This document shows, piece by piece, positions 25,001 to 34,895 of a stretch of DNA of 64,000 nt (its first letter is position 1; every line of letters begins with the position of its first letter). The translations under genes and the position numbers were made by a program. Location: contig CM037790.1 in NCBI GenBank assembly GCA_021229015.1, forward strand, positions 51,142,033 through 51,206,032, read 5' to 3'. A model generated the notes under the pieces. It was not told the origin of the DNA and made no database searches. It saw only the letters and a program-made list of their open reading frames with translations. This DNA comes from Solen grandis (lineage: Eukaryota > Mollusca > Bivalvia > Adapedonta > Solenidae).

Positions 25001-26337
25001 TTCATGATGAAGTAAAGCTATATATCCGGTAGATGCTTCTCCTTCTTCTTTGTTTTTGTTCTTTTTATCCTATTAGTGATCAGAACTATTGCTATTTTCA
25101 AATAAGGTTTTATAATCAGTGTATCGAGTCCGTGTATTTTATGGATTCGAACATGGGAAAAAATGTGATTTTAAGACTGTATGGACAATTCTGCTGGGAT
25201 AAATTGGCATAAATAACTTTATTTCATTACGTCTATCATTTTATCATGAATTTTGACAGTTTTAATTTTCTTTCTAAAATTGATAGACTGAAAATCATTC
25301 AAACTTCAGTCCTATCCTGGTGTTGATATCAGGTAGTTTACACCTTATTTTCGGTATCAATTCTTCCAGTTTAACCCTTCATCTCATGAATATTCATGAA
25401 CAAAAATGTTTGACTTGACGAATATTAATTGACTTTAAATGGCATAATTATGAAATAATGGACTTTTTCTTTACCACACAGACTGTTTAGAAACTTAGCT
25501 ACAATATTGTATGAGCAAACAGAGGAGACCCTGATCTGATCTGGGCCTTCTCTGATTGCCAATGTGTCAAAATGAGTCTATATGAAGTCAAGGGTCAGTA
25601 GGGTGAAAAAATCATTAAACCGTCAACATTAGCGCTGGATCCGCTTCAGTTAGATCACGTGTAGGCAGTTTTGTCTCAGAATAAAATGAGTTCAGCGTTT
25701 TAATAGAAGAGACGAGGTTTGAATTAATTGAAAAACCATCTGCTGATCCTATTATACAAACTTAACTGTATTAGTTCATCAATGGACTTCATCTTTTGAA
25801 GTTGAATTCCAAATTGATTTAGTTAAAATCTAAAATCAATTAAATACTTCGAGGCTTTGGGAGCGTATGTCTTAAAATTTAATCAAGTGAATTTATAATA
25901 TATTCTGTCTGGTCATTAAGGTTTCCCATCTTGTTGATCTGTTCGAAAACGATTTTTGTGTATTATGTATCTATCGTCATCCGACGATGTTTTAGAATTC
26001 TCGATAAAAATCTAAAGGTGGTCATTTTATTGTAAAATTTTTTGGACGGGGTTTTCAACGAAAATTTCCGTCCTTAAAATTGATTATGTTTTGATGAGTG
26101 TCGACGGACGTCCACTCATTCAAACTGACAGTGCCCCTTTTCTAAATGGTGACAACACTGATGTGGATGGTGAAAATTGTGGCACTTTATTAGCCACAGA
26201 TATAAAAATATATTTATTATTATTCTATTTATGTAAGCTTGTATTTTCTTTCACGCGTGGTCATAAAAAAATAAGTTCACGATATGCGAATTTAAATATT
26301 GTTCCACTCCTTTTCTTTCTTTCTTTTTTTCTTTCTT

Positions 26338-26372
<35 letters not shown>

Positions 26373-29300
26373 CCTGTTGTTGTTTTTGTTAAAGACGGGA
26401 TTATGGCCATTGAGAAATGAATAGAATCATTGAGATGAATAGAATATTCTGTTACCTTATTCAAATGGCAAACACAAAAATGGTACCCTATTATTCAGCT
26501 GATCAAATAAATTGCTTGAAAATTAACCTCATGTGCCAGTTATTTAACCGATCCTGAATATAACATACAATAAATTAAAGCCACTTTAAATCTGAAGTGA
26601 GATTCCGTGCTTTTCATCTAAACTGCATTTAGGTGTTTTTCTGGTCGTTATAGTCATTTCTGTTGAATAGAACGGCACCTATAATTCTCAAATTCCACTT
26701 CTTCAGTGCCTTTCTCCAACCTGATTATCACAGCTTGTATGACTGTATAACAAATATATTGTTTGCTTTTTGATTCATGAAAGATTATGGATTAATGATT
26801 CAAATGAGAGAGAGAGAGAGAGAGAGAAATAAGCAGCCAGTACATATGGATAAGAAAGAAAAGGTTAACAACGATATTTCGATGCCGTTTTGCCGACAGT
26901 TTGTTTGTTTGTTGGGTTTAACGTCCCACCGACAGTATTTCAGTCATTTGGAGACGATGTCTACTTGAGACAGATATAGTGCTGCCATACTGCAGTGTCA
27001 CGCCGTAGACATGTAGCATGGTACCACACCAAGTCACATTAACCTGACACCAGGCCAACCAGTCCTGCATCTACCCTTATATGCTGAGCGCCAAGCAAGG
27101 GAGCTATAACAGTACCATTTTTACGACATTGGTATGTCGCGGCCGGGGGTCGAACCCACGCCTTCCCGTTTTGCCGACAGCAATGATACATATGATGATG
27201 AAGATTTTGTCGTTGTTGTTGACGATGATAATGATGATGATAACGACAAGGGTGATGTAAGGAATGACTGAGATGAAAATAAAATCATGACCCTCGAGAG
27301 TTCACAAATCCACTGATGGTCTGAATGCAGCGTATTTTTATTACCTTTTCAATGAAACCACGTGTATGGATGAATTCAATGAACTGCTGAACGAATTCTT
27401 GTCTCAAAGCTTTAATATACAGGTATTCAGAAGTTTAACTGAAAAGATGAGTTGGCCGGGCTGTCAATGCATACCTTACCTTGGCCTATATATTCATTCT
27501 AAACGTTATGTACAATACTGCGGTTTTACCGGGTCCAAGAAGTGGGTTTAATATGGGATTACTTTAATATGGGATTACTACATGACCATTTGTTTGTTTT
27601 ATATATTATGTCAATAACTATACATACGGGCTTTTAGGTATTGGATTCAGATTATGGCTATTACCATGTCGACAGTTGGTGACTCTAGAATAAACCCGGT
27701 ATGTGGTACGTGAACACGTGTAAGAGGGTTTGATTGGGGTTTGGTTTGTCATCTCCTTAAACTCTTTGATAGGCTTATATCCGATTAAACTTTGACCATG
27801 AAAACTGGTAGCTTTTATTTAGACTTTAGTTATTTCACAAATACGCATATTGAACTAAAAATACGAGATTGCATTTAATAAACCTTTGCCCAGGCTAATG
27901 ATTGTAGTTTTTATGTGTTTTATACATGTATTTCTGTGGGTTTTGGTTTTTTTTTTAAAGACCGAATATGTCTTGAAAATGTTGACTTTTACACATCCCC
28001 GTGTTGCATTTGTATATATACCAGGGTAAAATCAAACTTAAATGTATGCTCTGTTGAGAAGTGACAATATTTATACATGTTCTTGTGTGGGGCAGATGTG
28101 TGCATGTTAACATGTTTATTTAGATGAGGTAAAACCCGTGTTTTATAAAGAACTTAAAAGAAGCATATATCGATAGAAGTTCCAACAATTGCAGTGAGGT
28201 AGAAGTAGTTATATATCAACAAGCCAAAACGATAATAATTTAAAAATAAGAATAAAAAAATGACCAGATTAGAATGTGTGTGCCTCCATATCTACTTCTG
28301 TTTTAGGAATAATCTGTGCGTGTGCTTCAATACACGTTTTTTTTAGGTAAACACCGCTTATCAACATTATGTCCTTCAAATTAATCCGCAGTGAATTCCT
28401 CCGATGCGTTTCCTGTTTAAACATTCTTTATGTAAACAATATCAGACTTATGTTGTCATTTTGTCACCAATCGTTATTATTTTGCTGTCCGACTTTTGTT
28501 GAGTCATCCACCGACTTCGCCAAAATAGCTTCTTTCCTATAATAACCCCTCGTCAACCAGTAATTTAGCAATCCAACTATTTTAAGTAATTACTGATCGT
28601 TCAGATTATCCAGTAATCGTTGGGTCACATTCAATTTTCAGAACCCCTGTGTTGTTTTAATGACCATAATAGCCCAAATGGCCCAAAATAGTTTCCCATA
28701 AATAAACGTTTGGTAGTAAATTTTACTGCATTTTAGGTTAACTTTCTTTTGTGTCGTAGACGAAATTGATTAAAAAAAATGCTAGTAATACCTGTCATTG
28801 AAATTCGCACTTAGGTCAGATGTTTGTTTGTTTGTTGGGTTTAACATCCCATCGGCAGTGTTTCAGTCATTTGGAGACTGTGCCCACTTGAGACAGATAT
28901 AGTGCTATCACGCCGTATACATGTGGCATTATACCACACCCAGTCACATTATCCTGACTCAGGACCAATTAGTCCTGGGATTACCTTGTATATAAATTAT
29001 GTTAGGCATCAAGTAGGGGGCTAGGTACCATTTTAACGACTACGGTGCATGTATGTCGTGGTCGGATATCGAACCCACGACCTCTTCTTCCATTGTAATC
29101 TAGCAATCATTATTTTCTGATTATTATGGCCATATTTAAGAACTTGCGGTTCAGGATTACCCACGTGTGGTTCCTGATTTTTTGTTTGTTTGTTTGCTGA
29201 AGAGACAGCATCAGAAGAGACAGTGGTTGGATGATTGCATACAAGGGAGTCCGAGTGCGATACCCTAGCTCATTTTGCGAATAGACCCCTTAGATCTTTT

Positions 29301-32300
29301 ACGCGCCAGGTGTACTGATACACGGGAGACAAGTTCCCATGGTGAAACCAGTGCTGAGTAATCCGAGTTCCCATAGCAACCACAGTTTGCCCAGTGCCGG
29401 GCAAGGGTGCGTCTGGTACCAATTTTATACGTTTTTAGTTTGACGCGGTCAGCGGAGGAAGTGCCCCGGCTAGGATTCGAACCCCAGACCTCTCGAACGC
29501 AAAACTGACACTCTACCACTGAGCTATTGCACCTCCAGCTCCCGGCACCACTTAGGTGAGAATGCTCGACTAAGAATGGGGTTATTATTGTTTTTTACGT
29601 TAACTTTACAATTTTTGTCATCAAATATAATCCTGTACTTTAAAATAGTTGGCATATGACTGGATTTTCGCGACACACAAAATTGTCTAATTTTCACTCT
29701 AAAACTGTCTTAATAACCTGAAAATATTTGACGGTTTGTCTTTTTTATCTATACTTGAAGGAGTCACTTGACCCAAATTTGAAAAAGGGGGCGTGGTGGT
29801 GCACAGAATATATAGTTAGAAGTTGTTTCATAAAAGAGCTACACAAGTTTAAGCTAATTTTTGACAGGGCTTAGTTTGTTAGCCTTGCATTCAACGTTTT
29901 ATCTGCTGTTGAATATTATCATAAATTTTTTTTTGTCCTTGCCAGTTCCGGTGAATGCGACCCACTTGAATTTAAACCAACGTATGGTTGTGACGACATA
30001 TACATGTATTGATAATACAAGTATACTTTTGATAATATCGTGCTTAATATAATCATTATTACCCGAAGACTTAAAGATGGAATATTTATTTTCAGTATGG
30101 TCGGCACTCATCATTCACAATCATTTCGGTATCTATTCATTAAACATTATTGAAAGAGAACGTTTCCCCACGTTGTAAATAGATGTAAAACTTATTCTAA
30201 CTAATAATTAAGTATTCCGATGTTTGTATTTAACATAAACTGTTTCAGACGCTATCATTCATGTGCGGTGTTAATTGATTTTTTTCACATTTTGGGTGTG
30301 ACATGACAATGTCAAAACCCGTTAATTATAAACACGATAATTTATGCATGTACGTGACATCAAAAACTGTTGACCAAGTTCGTCAAATGAATACCACAAT
30401 AGATAAACAGTTTTAAATTCCAGTCAAAATTCTAAAGAAATATCGCAGTAAGTGTACACATGTGGTAGGCAAAATATCCATTCTATCATATACGTGCTAT
30501 GAACTACAAATATGTGGGGAAAAACGGAACTAGGCGAGTTCGTCTGTTTATGAGCACTTAATAAACTCTATTAGCACGTGCAGCACGGCTCCAAGCCTCT
30601 CCACCACATGCCCGTCAAAGAAAATAATAATGGCCTAGAGCATTTCTTATTTGTCAACAGGCTTGAATTCCACCAACAATACCAATCTCCAAGCAAAAAT
30701 GCCGTTCGTTCTTATTGATAATTATTAAAGCAATAATTCATTTCGGCTTAGTCATGAGTATTTAGTAGATATAGGAATAGTGGAATGTTTATCTTCCTAG
30801 TTTAAGATTTAAGTATTACTTAGCTTTAAGTACGTGCATTAGTGTTGTTGCACTCTCTTACACATCGGCTTACATTACATTCACCTCTGTAGTTGGCTCA
30901 GAAAGTAGTTCCAAATATATGACGTCATCCAGACCGTTGTTCAATTATTTAATTTAAAGGAGACTGGAAAGGCTCCTTAAACTGTGAAATATATATAAAT
31001 AGCACCACTGATCCTGATCGAAATGGTCATTAAAATTACAAATTATGAAAATAAACAGCTGGCTTTAAATTATTTTACGGCTGAATCTGTAAATATTTAC
31101 ATTTGCAGACGAGCGTTTGCGGATTGTTCCCATCGGCAAAATAAGGCAAAAAATAGTTCCGATAATAACAACTGTAATTGATATTTTACACACGTTTTAT
31201 GATGATTCAAAAAGTATTTATTCAATGTTACTATACTTTAGATCCGTGAAATACACTTAAATCCGCGTTAAATGAGTGTTTCTGTTTTGACAAGACTCTT
31301 GTCCTTGAGCCCATTGCAGAGATGTTAAGAAATGAAATATTGGGGGGGGGGGTATTATAGATACTAGACTAATGAAATTCGCTCTTAAGTATTTAAGTAT
31401 TACCTAGCGCTAAGAATTGTTGGTGGAATTCGACCAAGAAGTACTAAGACCGACAACAGCGTTAAGAAAAAAAAAAAGGTAGGATCTGATGACATCGCAT
31501 TAAAGGTCGATTCAAATCGTCGGCTTTAAAATGCATGGGTATAACTTTGAGGATGTCACCAGAGTATTCCGATTTTCAAATTCAAATTGTTTTGAAAAGA
31601 GCATTCTGATTGGATATCAATTTCTTATTAATATTCATGACGTAAAGGTCGACTTGAGACGACCTTTTACGGGATGTTGTCAGATCTTCGAAGCCTAGAG
31701 TATCGGAGTTAAAACGAAGAGCTGATTAAAATGAGATTGAGAAAAACAAGCTCTGGAATACATGAAACGCGTATAATATGATAATCTGATATAATTTGTC
31801 TTTATTTATTCTATTTTACTCAAACCAGGTGTTGTCTTCATTTATACAATTCTATATTCACACTAGAATGAAATAGATATCCATGCTTTTGTGGGGGGTT
31901 TTTAAACGTGAAAATCTTGTTAACTATTTCAAGTATGGAAACTAAAGAAAATGTTTGAAATATTTGCACCTGGATATTGAATTAACTTTATTTGAACAGA
32001 AACATTACAGGTTTAACGTCAAACTTCTCAATTTTATGATTATTTGTTTGGTTCGCATAACGTCCTACCGATAATATTTCAGTCATTTGGAGTCTTGAGA
32101 CAAATTATACATATTGTATAATCTATATATATATTGCATAGTGCTGTCATACTGTAATATCACGCTGTCTAAGTTTTATATAAAGTAAAACCTTAACAAA
32201 CTGAAGATACGTATTTTTCTTAACAAACTTGAAAATGTCTATTCGTGTGGTCAGGTCATTTATCTGTTTTGAGCAGGTTATGACACAATTCTAAACAACG

Positions 32301-32475
32301 TATTAAGAAATGTAATACCAGTAAAAGACTACGACCCGAGGAGTTAAAATACATTAAATGATAAAATTACTTAAACTTACAGACATATATTTTCAACTCC
32401 AGGTCAGCTGAAGGAGGAACACACTGCGCCAATGACCCCGGTGGCCGAGCTGAGTCGGGGAGGGTCCCACAGAAG
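16235..32475 (+). CDS. Unrecognised multi-exon gene encoding a protein with an MGCTSS N-terminus (3' end unresolved)
   Basis: Four exons join in one frame: 16235-16274, 17045-17208, 20182-20290 and 32403-32475, each with good GT-AG borders (donors gtaagt three times and gtatgt; acceptors tccacag, tgttgcag, actccag). The start ATG has a strong context (A at -3, G at +4) and an in-frame stop lies just upstream. The 128 codons seen begin MGCTSST; Gly2 with Ser6 fits N-myristoylation and Cys3 fits palmitoylation, suggesting membrane anchoring (inference). Residues 15-68 are polar and basic. Residues 57-85 (RRSEIFRKADEMSERIIEER is within this) look like a charged amphipathic helix. Residues 86-100 are Ser/Thr/Arg-rich. 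I do not recognise the family. Introns are 770, 2973 and 12112 bases. The reading continues past 32475 with two bases of a codon, and the next exon was not identified; the assembly gap at 33208 may hide it. Confidence 0.7.
16732..16973 (+). mobile_element. TTAA-flanked MITE with internal long hairpin, copy 1
   Basis: Starts TTAACCCTTTCCCTCAT and ends with its exact complement, ATGAGGGAAAGGGTTAA. TTAA at both ends is the target preference of piggyBac-type transposases. An internal stem of about 33 bp (gcgaacagcataaaacc ... cctgcgagt|aactcgcagg ... ggttttatgctgttcgc) folds with one mismatch. No coding capacity. It sits in intron 1 of the MGCTSS gene, 71 bases before exon 2. Confidence 0.85.
17045..17208 (+). 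CDS. MGCTSS gene, exon 2
   Basis: The acceptor gtccacag and donor gctgac|gtaagtta border 164 bases in phase with exon 1. It encodes a polar, basic stretch including HVIKTPVTNPNYMRGDFSQF and the KHNREKHQKDRRSEIF region. This is the best-supported exon of the gene. Confidence 0.75.
17401..18150. repeat. Large inverted array of GCGTTATAACGC-type units
   Basis: The left half (17401-17815) has a 107-bp unit repeated at 17431, 17538 and 17645, built from aaaggcgttataacgcaaaa, aggtctaataacgcg and gacgttgaaacttgcaattt. It then breaks into 22-bp units (aaaggcgttaaaaacgcaaa). The right half (17860-18150) has the same motifs in complement (gttttgcgttataacgcctt, ttcgcgttataacgcctttt). The axis is near 17850. 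Each unit contains its own small palindrome. It lies in intron 2 of the MGCTSS gene. Confidence 0.85.
18160..20170. other. Intron 2 of the MGCTSS gene, remainder
   Basis: No additional exon recognised. A (g)-rich stretch at 18890-18965 and a SINE A fragment near 19765-19860 (cagcgcattaagggtaaatg) are the only structures noted. Confidence 0.45.
20182..20290 (+). CDS. MGCTSS gene, exon 3
   Basis: The acceptor tttgttgcag and donor aacaaac|gtaagttg border 109 bases in phase with exon 2. It encodes EMSERIIEERELLSLGTRSR and a TS/R-rich segment ending SPNSNK. The base composition is clearly more GC-rich than the surrounding intron, as expected for coding sequence. Confidence 0.7.
20675..20872 (+). 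mobile_element. tRNA-derived SINE (family B) with 12-bp target-site duplication
   Basis: The tRNA-like head (gcgccgtggtccagtgg, gggttcgaaccccgttgg) is followed by catgaccttcccaggcgcaa, gtactggtccaacccaggaa and gttgtaagaacttgtttctc. The direct repeat aagtattagtat flanks it at 20663-20674 and 20873-20884. It lies in intron 3 of the MGCTSS gene. Confidence 0.88.
21049..21276. mobile_element. TA-flanked CAGT MITE, copy 2, with internal tandem expansion
   Basis: Same family as 11731-11912: starts cagccaaacctgttttaagc, ends caggttcaactg, with TA on both sides. Near the 3' end the unit gaccgcttaatacaggt is repeated several times (21188-21263), so this copy is longer than the first. Confidence 0.75.
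21290..22422. other. Intron 3, mixed repeats
   Basis: No exon seen. It has an (AGAC)n/(GA)n microsatellite at 22000-22098 and a SINE family B fragment at 22098-22203 (aagtactggtcctatccagg). Confidence 0.5.
22423..22716 (+). mobile_element. tRNA-derived SINE (family A)
   Basis: Head ccgtccccggtggttgagtg ... gggttcgatcctcagccgcg, body cgctcagcatataagggcgg and ggttggcccggtgtcaggat, tail ccaacaaacaaacaa. Near full length. Confidence 0.85.
24430..24760. repeat. Degenerate ~24-bp minisatellite
   Basis: Imperfect repeats of a unit like catttacatcggtaatttacaatg recur through the stretch. They give leucine- and threonine-rich false frames on the plus strand. Confidence 0.55.
25371..25599 (+). mobile_element. 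Diverged relative of the TTAA MITE
   Basis: Begins ttaacccttcatctcatga and ends gtgtcaaaatgagtctatat followed by a decayed terminus (gaagtcaagggtcag). It keeps the conserved subterminal part of the MITE family but has lost the long internal hairpin. Confidence 0.5.
26318..26371. repeat. T-rich tract
   Basis: (CTTT)n passing into about 32 uninterrupted T. Confidence 0.9.
26900..27165 (-). mobile_element. SINE family A, 5'-truncated, with 15-bp target-site duplication
   Basis: An antisense copy running from the caacaaacaaacaaa tail complement at 26900 to a truncated head within the B-box region (ggtcgaacccacg). The perfect 15-bp repeat ccgttttgccgacag flanks it at 26885-26899 and 27166-27180, so this is a relatively young insertion that was truncated when it inserted. 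Confidence 0.88.
27185..28820. other. Intron 3, no exon recognised
   Basis: A (GAT)n-like stretch at 27190-27245 is the only repeat seen. A short frame at 27366-27424 ends at a gtattc donor-like site but has no further support. Confidence 0.45.
28822..29085 (-). mobile_element. SINE family A, antisense
   Basis: Starts gtttgtttgttgggtttaac, contains tcagtcatttggagactgtg, and ends tgtcgtggtcggatatcgaa cccacga. More diverged than the copy at 26900. Confidence 0.8.
29255..29545 (-). mobile_element. tRNA-like SINE (family E), antisense
   Basis: On the minus strand the head reads ggtgcaatagctcagtggta and ggggttcgaatcctagccgg, good A and B boxes. The two ends do not pair as an acceptor stem, so it is a SINE head rather than a functional tRNA. 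The body includes agtgccccggc...gcactgggcaaactgtgg. Confidence 0.65.
29560..32400. other. Intron 3, no exon recognised
   Basis: AT-rich DNA with a G9 run near 31343-31351 and an antisense SINE A fragment at 32041-32171 (ttggttcgcataacgtccta). No coding signal was recognised before exon 4. Confidence 0.45.
32403..32475 (+). CDS. MGCTSS gene, exon 4
   Basis: The acceptor caactccag and donor cagaag|gtatgttc border 73 bases in phase with exon 3. It encodes QLKEEHTAPMTPVAELSRGG followed by SHR. It ends with two bases of a codon, so at least one more exon must follow. Confidence 0.65.
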
Positions 32476-33060
32476 GTATGTTCCTGTGGTATATATGCAA
32501 GGATTATAGCGAAGAAAAGCATTTTTAAAGATAGCATCATGTTATTGTTTGGAATAAATATGAATCAAATTGAAAAAAAATCCCACTTGCAGGTAATGAA
32601 ATCAAGTTGCATGTTATTTACACGGTTGTGTCATTTTGACAGTCATAAATATTACGAAAGGAGGGTATGTCTTCCAGCGGTTAGTATACATGCACATACA
32701 AGAGATATAGGTCATGAACTAGTTTGTCTTGTCATGAACATCTCCTATTGAATATTTTGCGACAGCTAACAACAGGAATAAGGAGACAATAACATGCCGT
32801 TGGATGCCACAGAAAACTGTTTCGGTTGGCACAGTGGTTTATCATGACTTTAAATGGTACTATGTCATAACCTCATTTGTAACACACGTGTGGTCAATAT
32901 CATTTCAGTATCTTGTGACACAAGTAGGTAAGGAAATATGCTACTCTTCTTTCCGTGCACAACAAGTATCATCTATTTTTAGATATAGAATAATCACCCC
33001 TATTGTTTGTACATGTATTTCTTCTTCATAGTTTAACGAGACTCACACATTTGCTTACTT
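32476..33060. other. Region after exon 4; next exon not resolved
   Basis: The first plausible acceptor (cacttgcag at 32584-32592) would add only AGG then TAA, giving a 129-aa protein. The pyrimidine tract before it is weak. No other exon was found before the assembly gap. Confidence 0.3.
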
Positions 33061-33064
33061 TGGT

Positions 33065-33307
33065 TTACTTTTTAGCTCGACTATTCGAAGAATATGAAAG
33101 CTATTGTAGTCGCCCTGGCGTCGGCGTTGGCGTTGCAGCTTTTGATTAAAGTTTTACGAGCAAGCTACTATCGGCCTTATATCTCAGAAGCCATATATGA
33201 TATTGACNNNNNNNNNNNNNNNNNNNNNNNNNNNNNNNNNNNNNNNNNNNNNNNNNNNNNNNNNNNNNNNNNNNNNNNNNNNNNNNNNNNNNNNNNNNNN
33301 NNNNNNN
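33065..33307. repeat. Repeat with gtcggcgtt core running into a 100-N assembly gap
   Basis: The stretch agctcgactattcgaagaat followed by gtcgccctggcgtcggcgtt resembles a repeat common in bivalve genomes (recall only). The open frame over it is therefore not a gene. Ns occupy 33208-33307; exactly 100 Ns is a conventional placeholder for a gap of unknown size. Confidence 0.55.
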
Positions 33308-33309
33308 AC

Positions 33310-34019
33310 TCTTTACACATTTCAATTCCATTAATAAATTTTACCCTGTGGGGAACCCCAAATCCCTGAAGTCGCATGAATCGTTATTCGGTCTTAAAAA
33401 ATAGTCCAGTAAATAAACACAAAGAAAGCGTTTAATCAATATTTCTTTCAGGTATTTCTTGAAAAAAAAATTATTTCAATGTAGAAAACGATACTGAATT
33501 GTCTTGAAAAAAAATACGATAGTATGGCACTGTCAAACTTCAATGTTTGAAACAGTGAAATTACCATTATTAATTCACTGATATTTCCCTATAATCCACC
33601 GAAAGGCAATAAATAAAATGCATTTATTGTTGTTTTGCACTTATGATAACCCCGTAAAATCTAAAGTACAATGTAAGTGCCATTGTTGATCACTTGAAAC
33701 ATGTGGCATCCAGATGTGTATAGAAACTTTAGAATAAATGAATCTGGTTGTTACTTAGCGAATGTAACCGAGTAAAACCAAGAGACCTAAATTGCTTTAA
33801 TTAAGCTTTTGGTGCTCTGGTAAGCGTTATATGGCCACCATAGATATTGAATTCGATATCTAATGATTTACTATTTGTTTTTATACTGGTAAATATATGT
33901 ACTCTTTAGGAGACTTACATCTCTCTCTCTCTCTCTCTCTCGAACACACACACACACTTTCCGACTTTTAACTTTTTTTTTCTCTTCTAATGCACACATA
34001 CGTGCATATGAACTACAGT

Positions 34020-34056
<37 letters not shown>

Positions 34057-34838
34057 GGTAATGCGTCTTTTTCAATGACCGCTGTTTATTTGCGAGAGCC
34101 GAACCCCTATCTTCATGTCGTATTTGAGGGACCCACATGTAGTTAACACAGACTTGATTTCACACATTTTTAATGTCATTATATACAACTTATGATAACA
34201 AAATAATATCAAACCCTACGTTTCTACATGTTTCCAATATTATGAGATTTTGTACGATAAGACACATATACTTACAATATTTATCAGTTACTGTATTTGT
34301 CAATGTTACTTATAACGATATCAGTTGATTAATACATGCCTGTAAAAATACATGAATATGTTAAATGAAGATAAATTTTGAATTTAAAGTGTTGTCTTAA
34401 AGTTTACCTGTCAGACATATGCATGCATATACACGCCATGTGTCAAACATGTGAATAAGATGTACAAATGCAGACATAAGCATGCGCGCGCGCGCACACA
34501 CACACACACACACACTTAAACTTAAGGTAAACTAGTAATTTACAATGTATGTCATATCTTACAAGTCGATGAATATCACAATATACAAACATTAAACTTC
34601 ACATAAAGAGGCATACACACAAAAAGGACGCATCTCTAAATAAACACACTTTGTAAATGAAAATAAATTAAATAATAAAATCAAAACAAAACTAGTCCAC
34701 TATATATCAATTGTTGTGAGATAACAGTTGATAACTTCGACGATTTTTAACAAAAGAGACGCACTATCTAATTGCGGCTTTTATATTCTTCTGCAGTGAT
34801 TTGCACGCAACTTGCATAAATCTGCATGTGAGTTCTTG
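33310..34838. repeat. AT-rich DNA with microsatellites (possible 3' UTR of the MRH gene)
   Basis: Contains (CT)n at 33919-33940, (CA)n at 33943-33957, (CT)n at 34024-34055 and (GC)n(AC)n at 34482-34515. On the minus strand an AATAAA lies at 34085-34090, a possible 3' end for the MRH gene. No other gene was seen. Confidence 0.6.
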
Positions 34839-34895
34839 TTATGTCCTCTGATACCCTGAACGTTTTCCACGTGTCACAATAAACATCACCCCTTC
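34839..34895 (-). CDS. MRH gene, exon 7 (terminal coding exon)
   Basis: Acceptor tgtattttcag; encodes EGVMFIVTRGKRSGYQRT then TAA. It completes the cytosolic tail. Confidence 0.8.
   Translation of the reverse strand, partial: EGVMFIVTRGKRSGYQRT

Larger units (their letters stand above)
22720..26899. other. Intron 3, no exon recognised
   Basis: AT-rich intronic DNA with poly(T) at 23511-23532, a degenerate minisatellite at 24430-24760, a diverged TTAA element at 25371-25599 and a T-rich tract at 26318-26371. Open frames here are low-complexity or repeat-driven. Confidence 0.45.

Noticed and set aside
27366..27551. Short acidic frame with a gtattc donor-like site in intron 3 of the MGCTSS gene
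   Set aside because: No credible acceptor before it, weak donor, and exons 3 and 4 already join in phase without it.
29445..29540. Possible tRNA gene on the minus strand
   Set aside because: A and B boxes are good, but the acceptor stem does not pair and the sequence continues into a SINE body. The other tRNA-like heads are also SINEs.
33094..33369. Open frame across the N gap on the plus strand
   Set aside because: About a third of the frame is N, and the known part lies in a gtcggcgtt-type repeat; no protein features.
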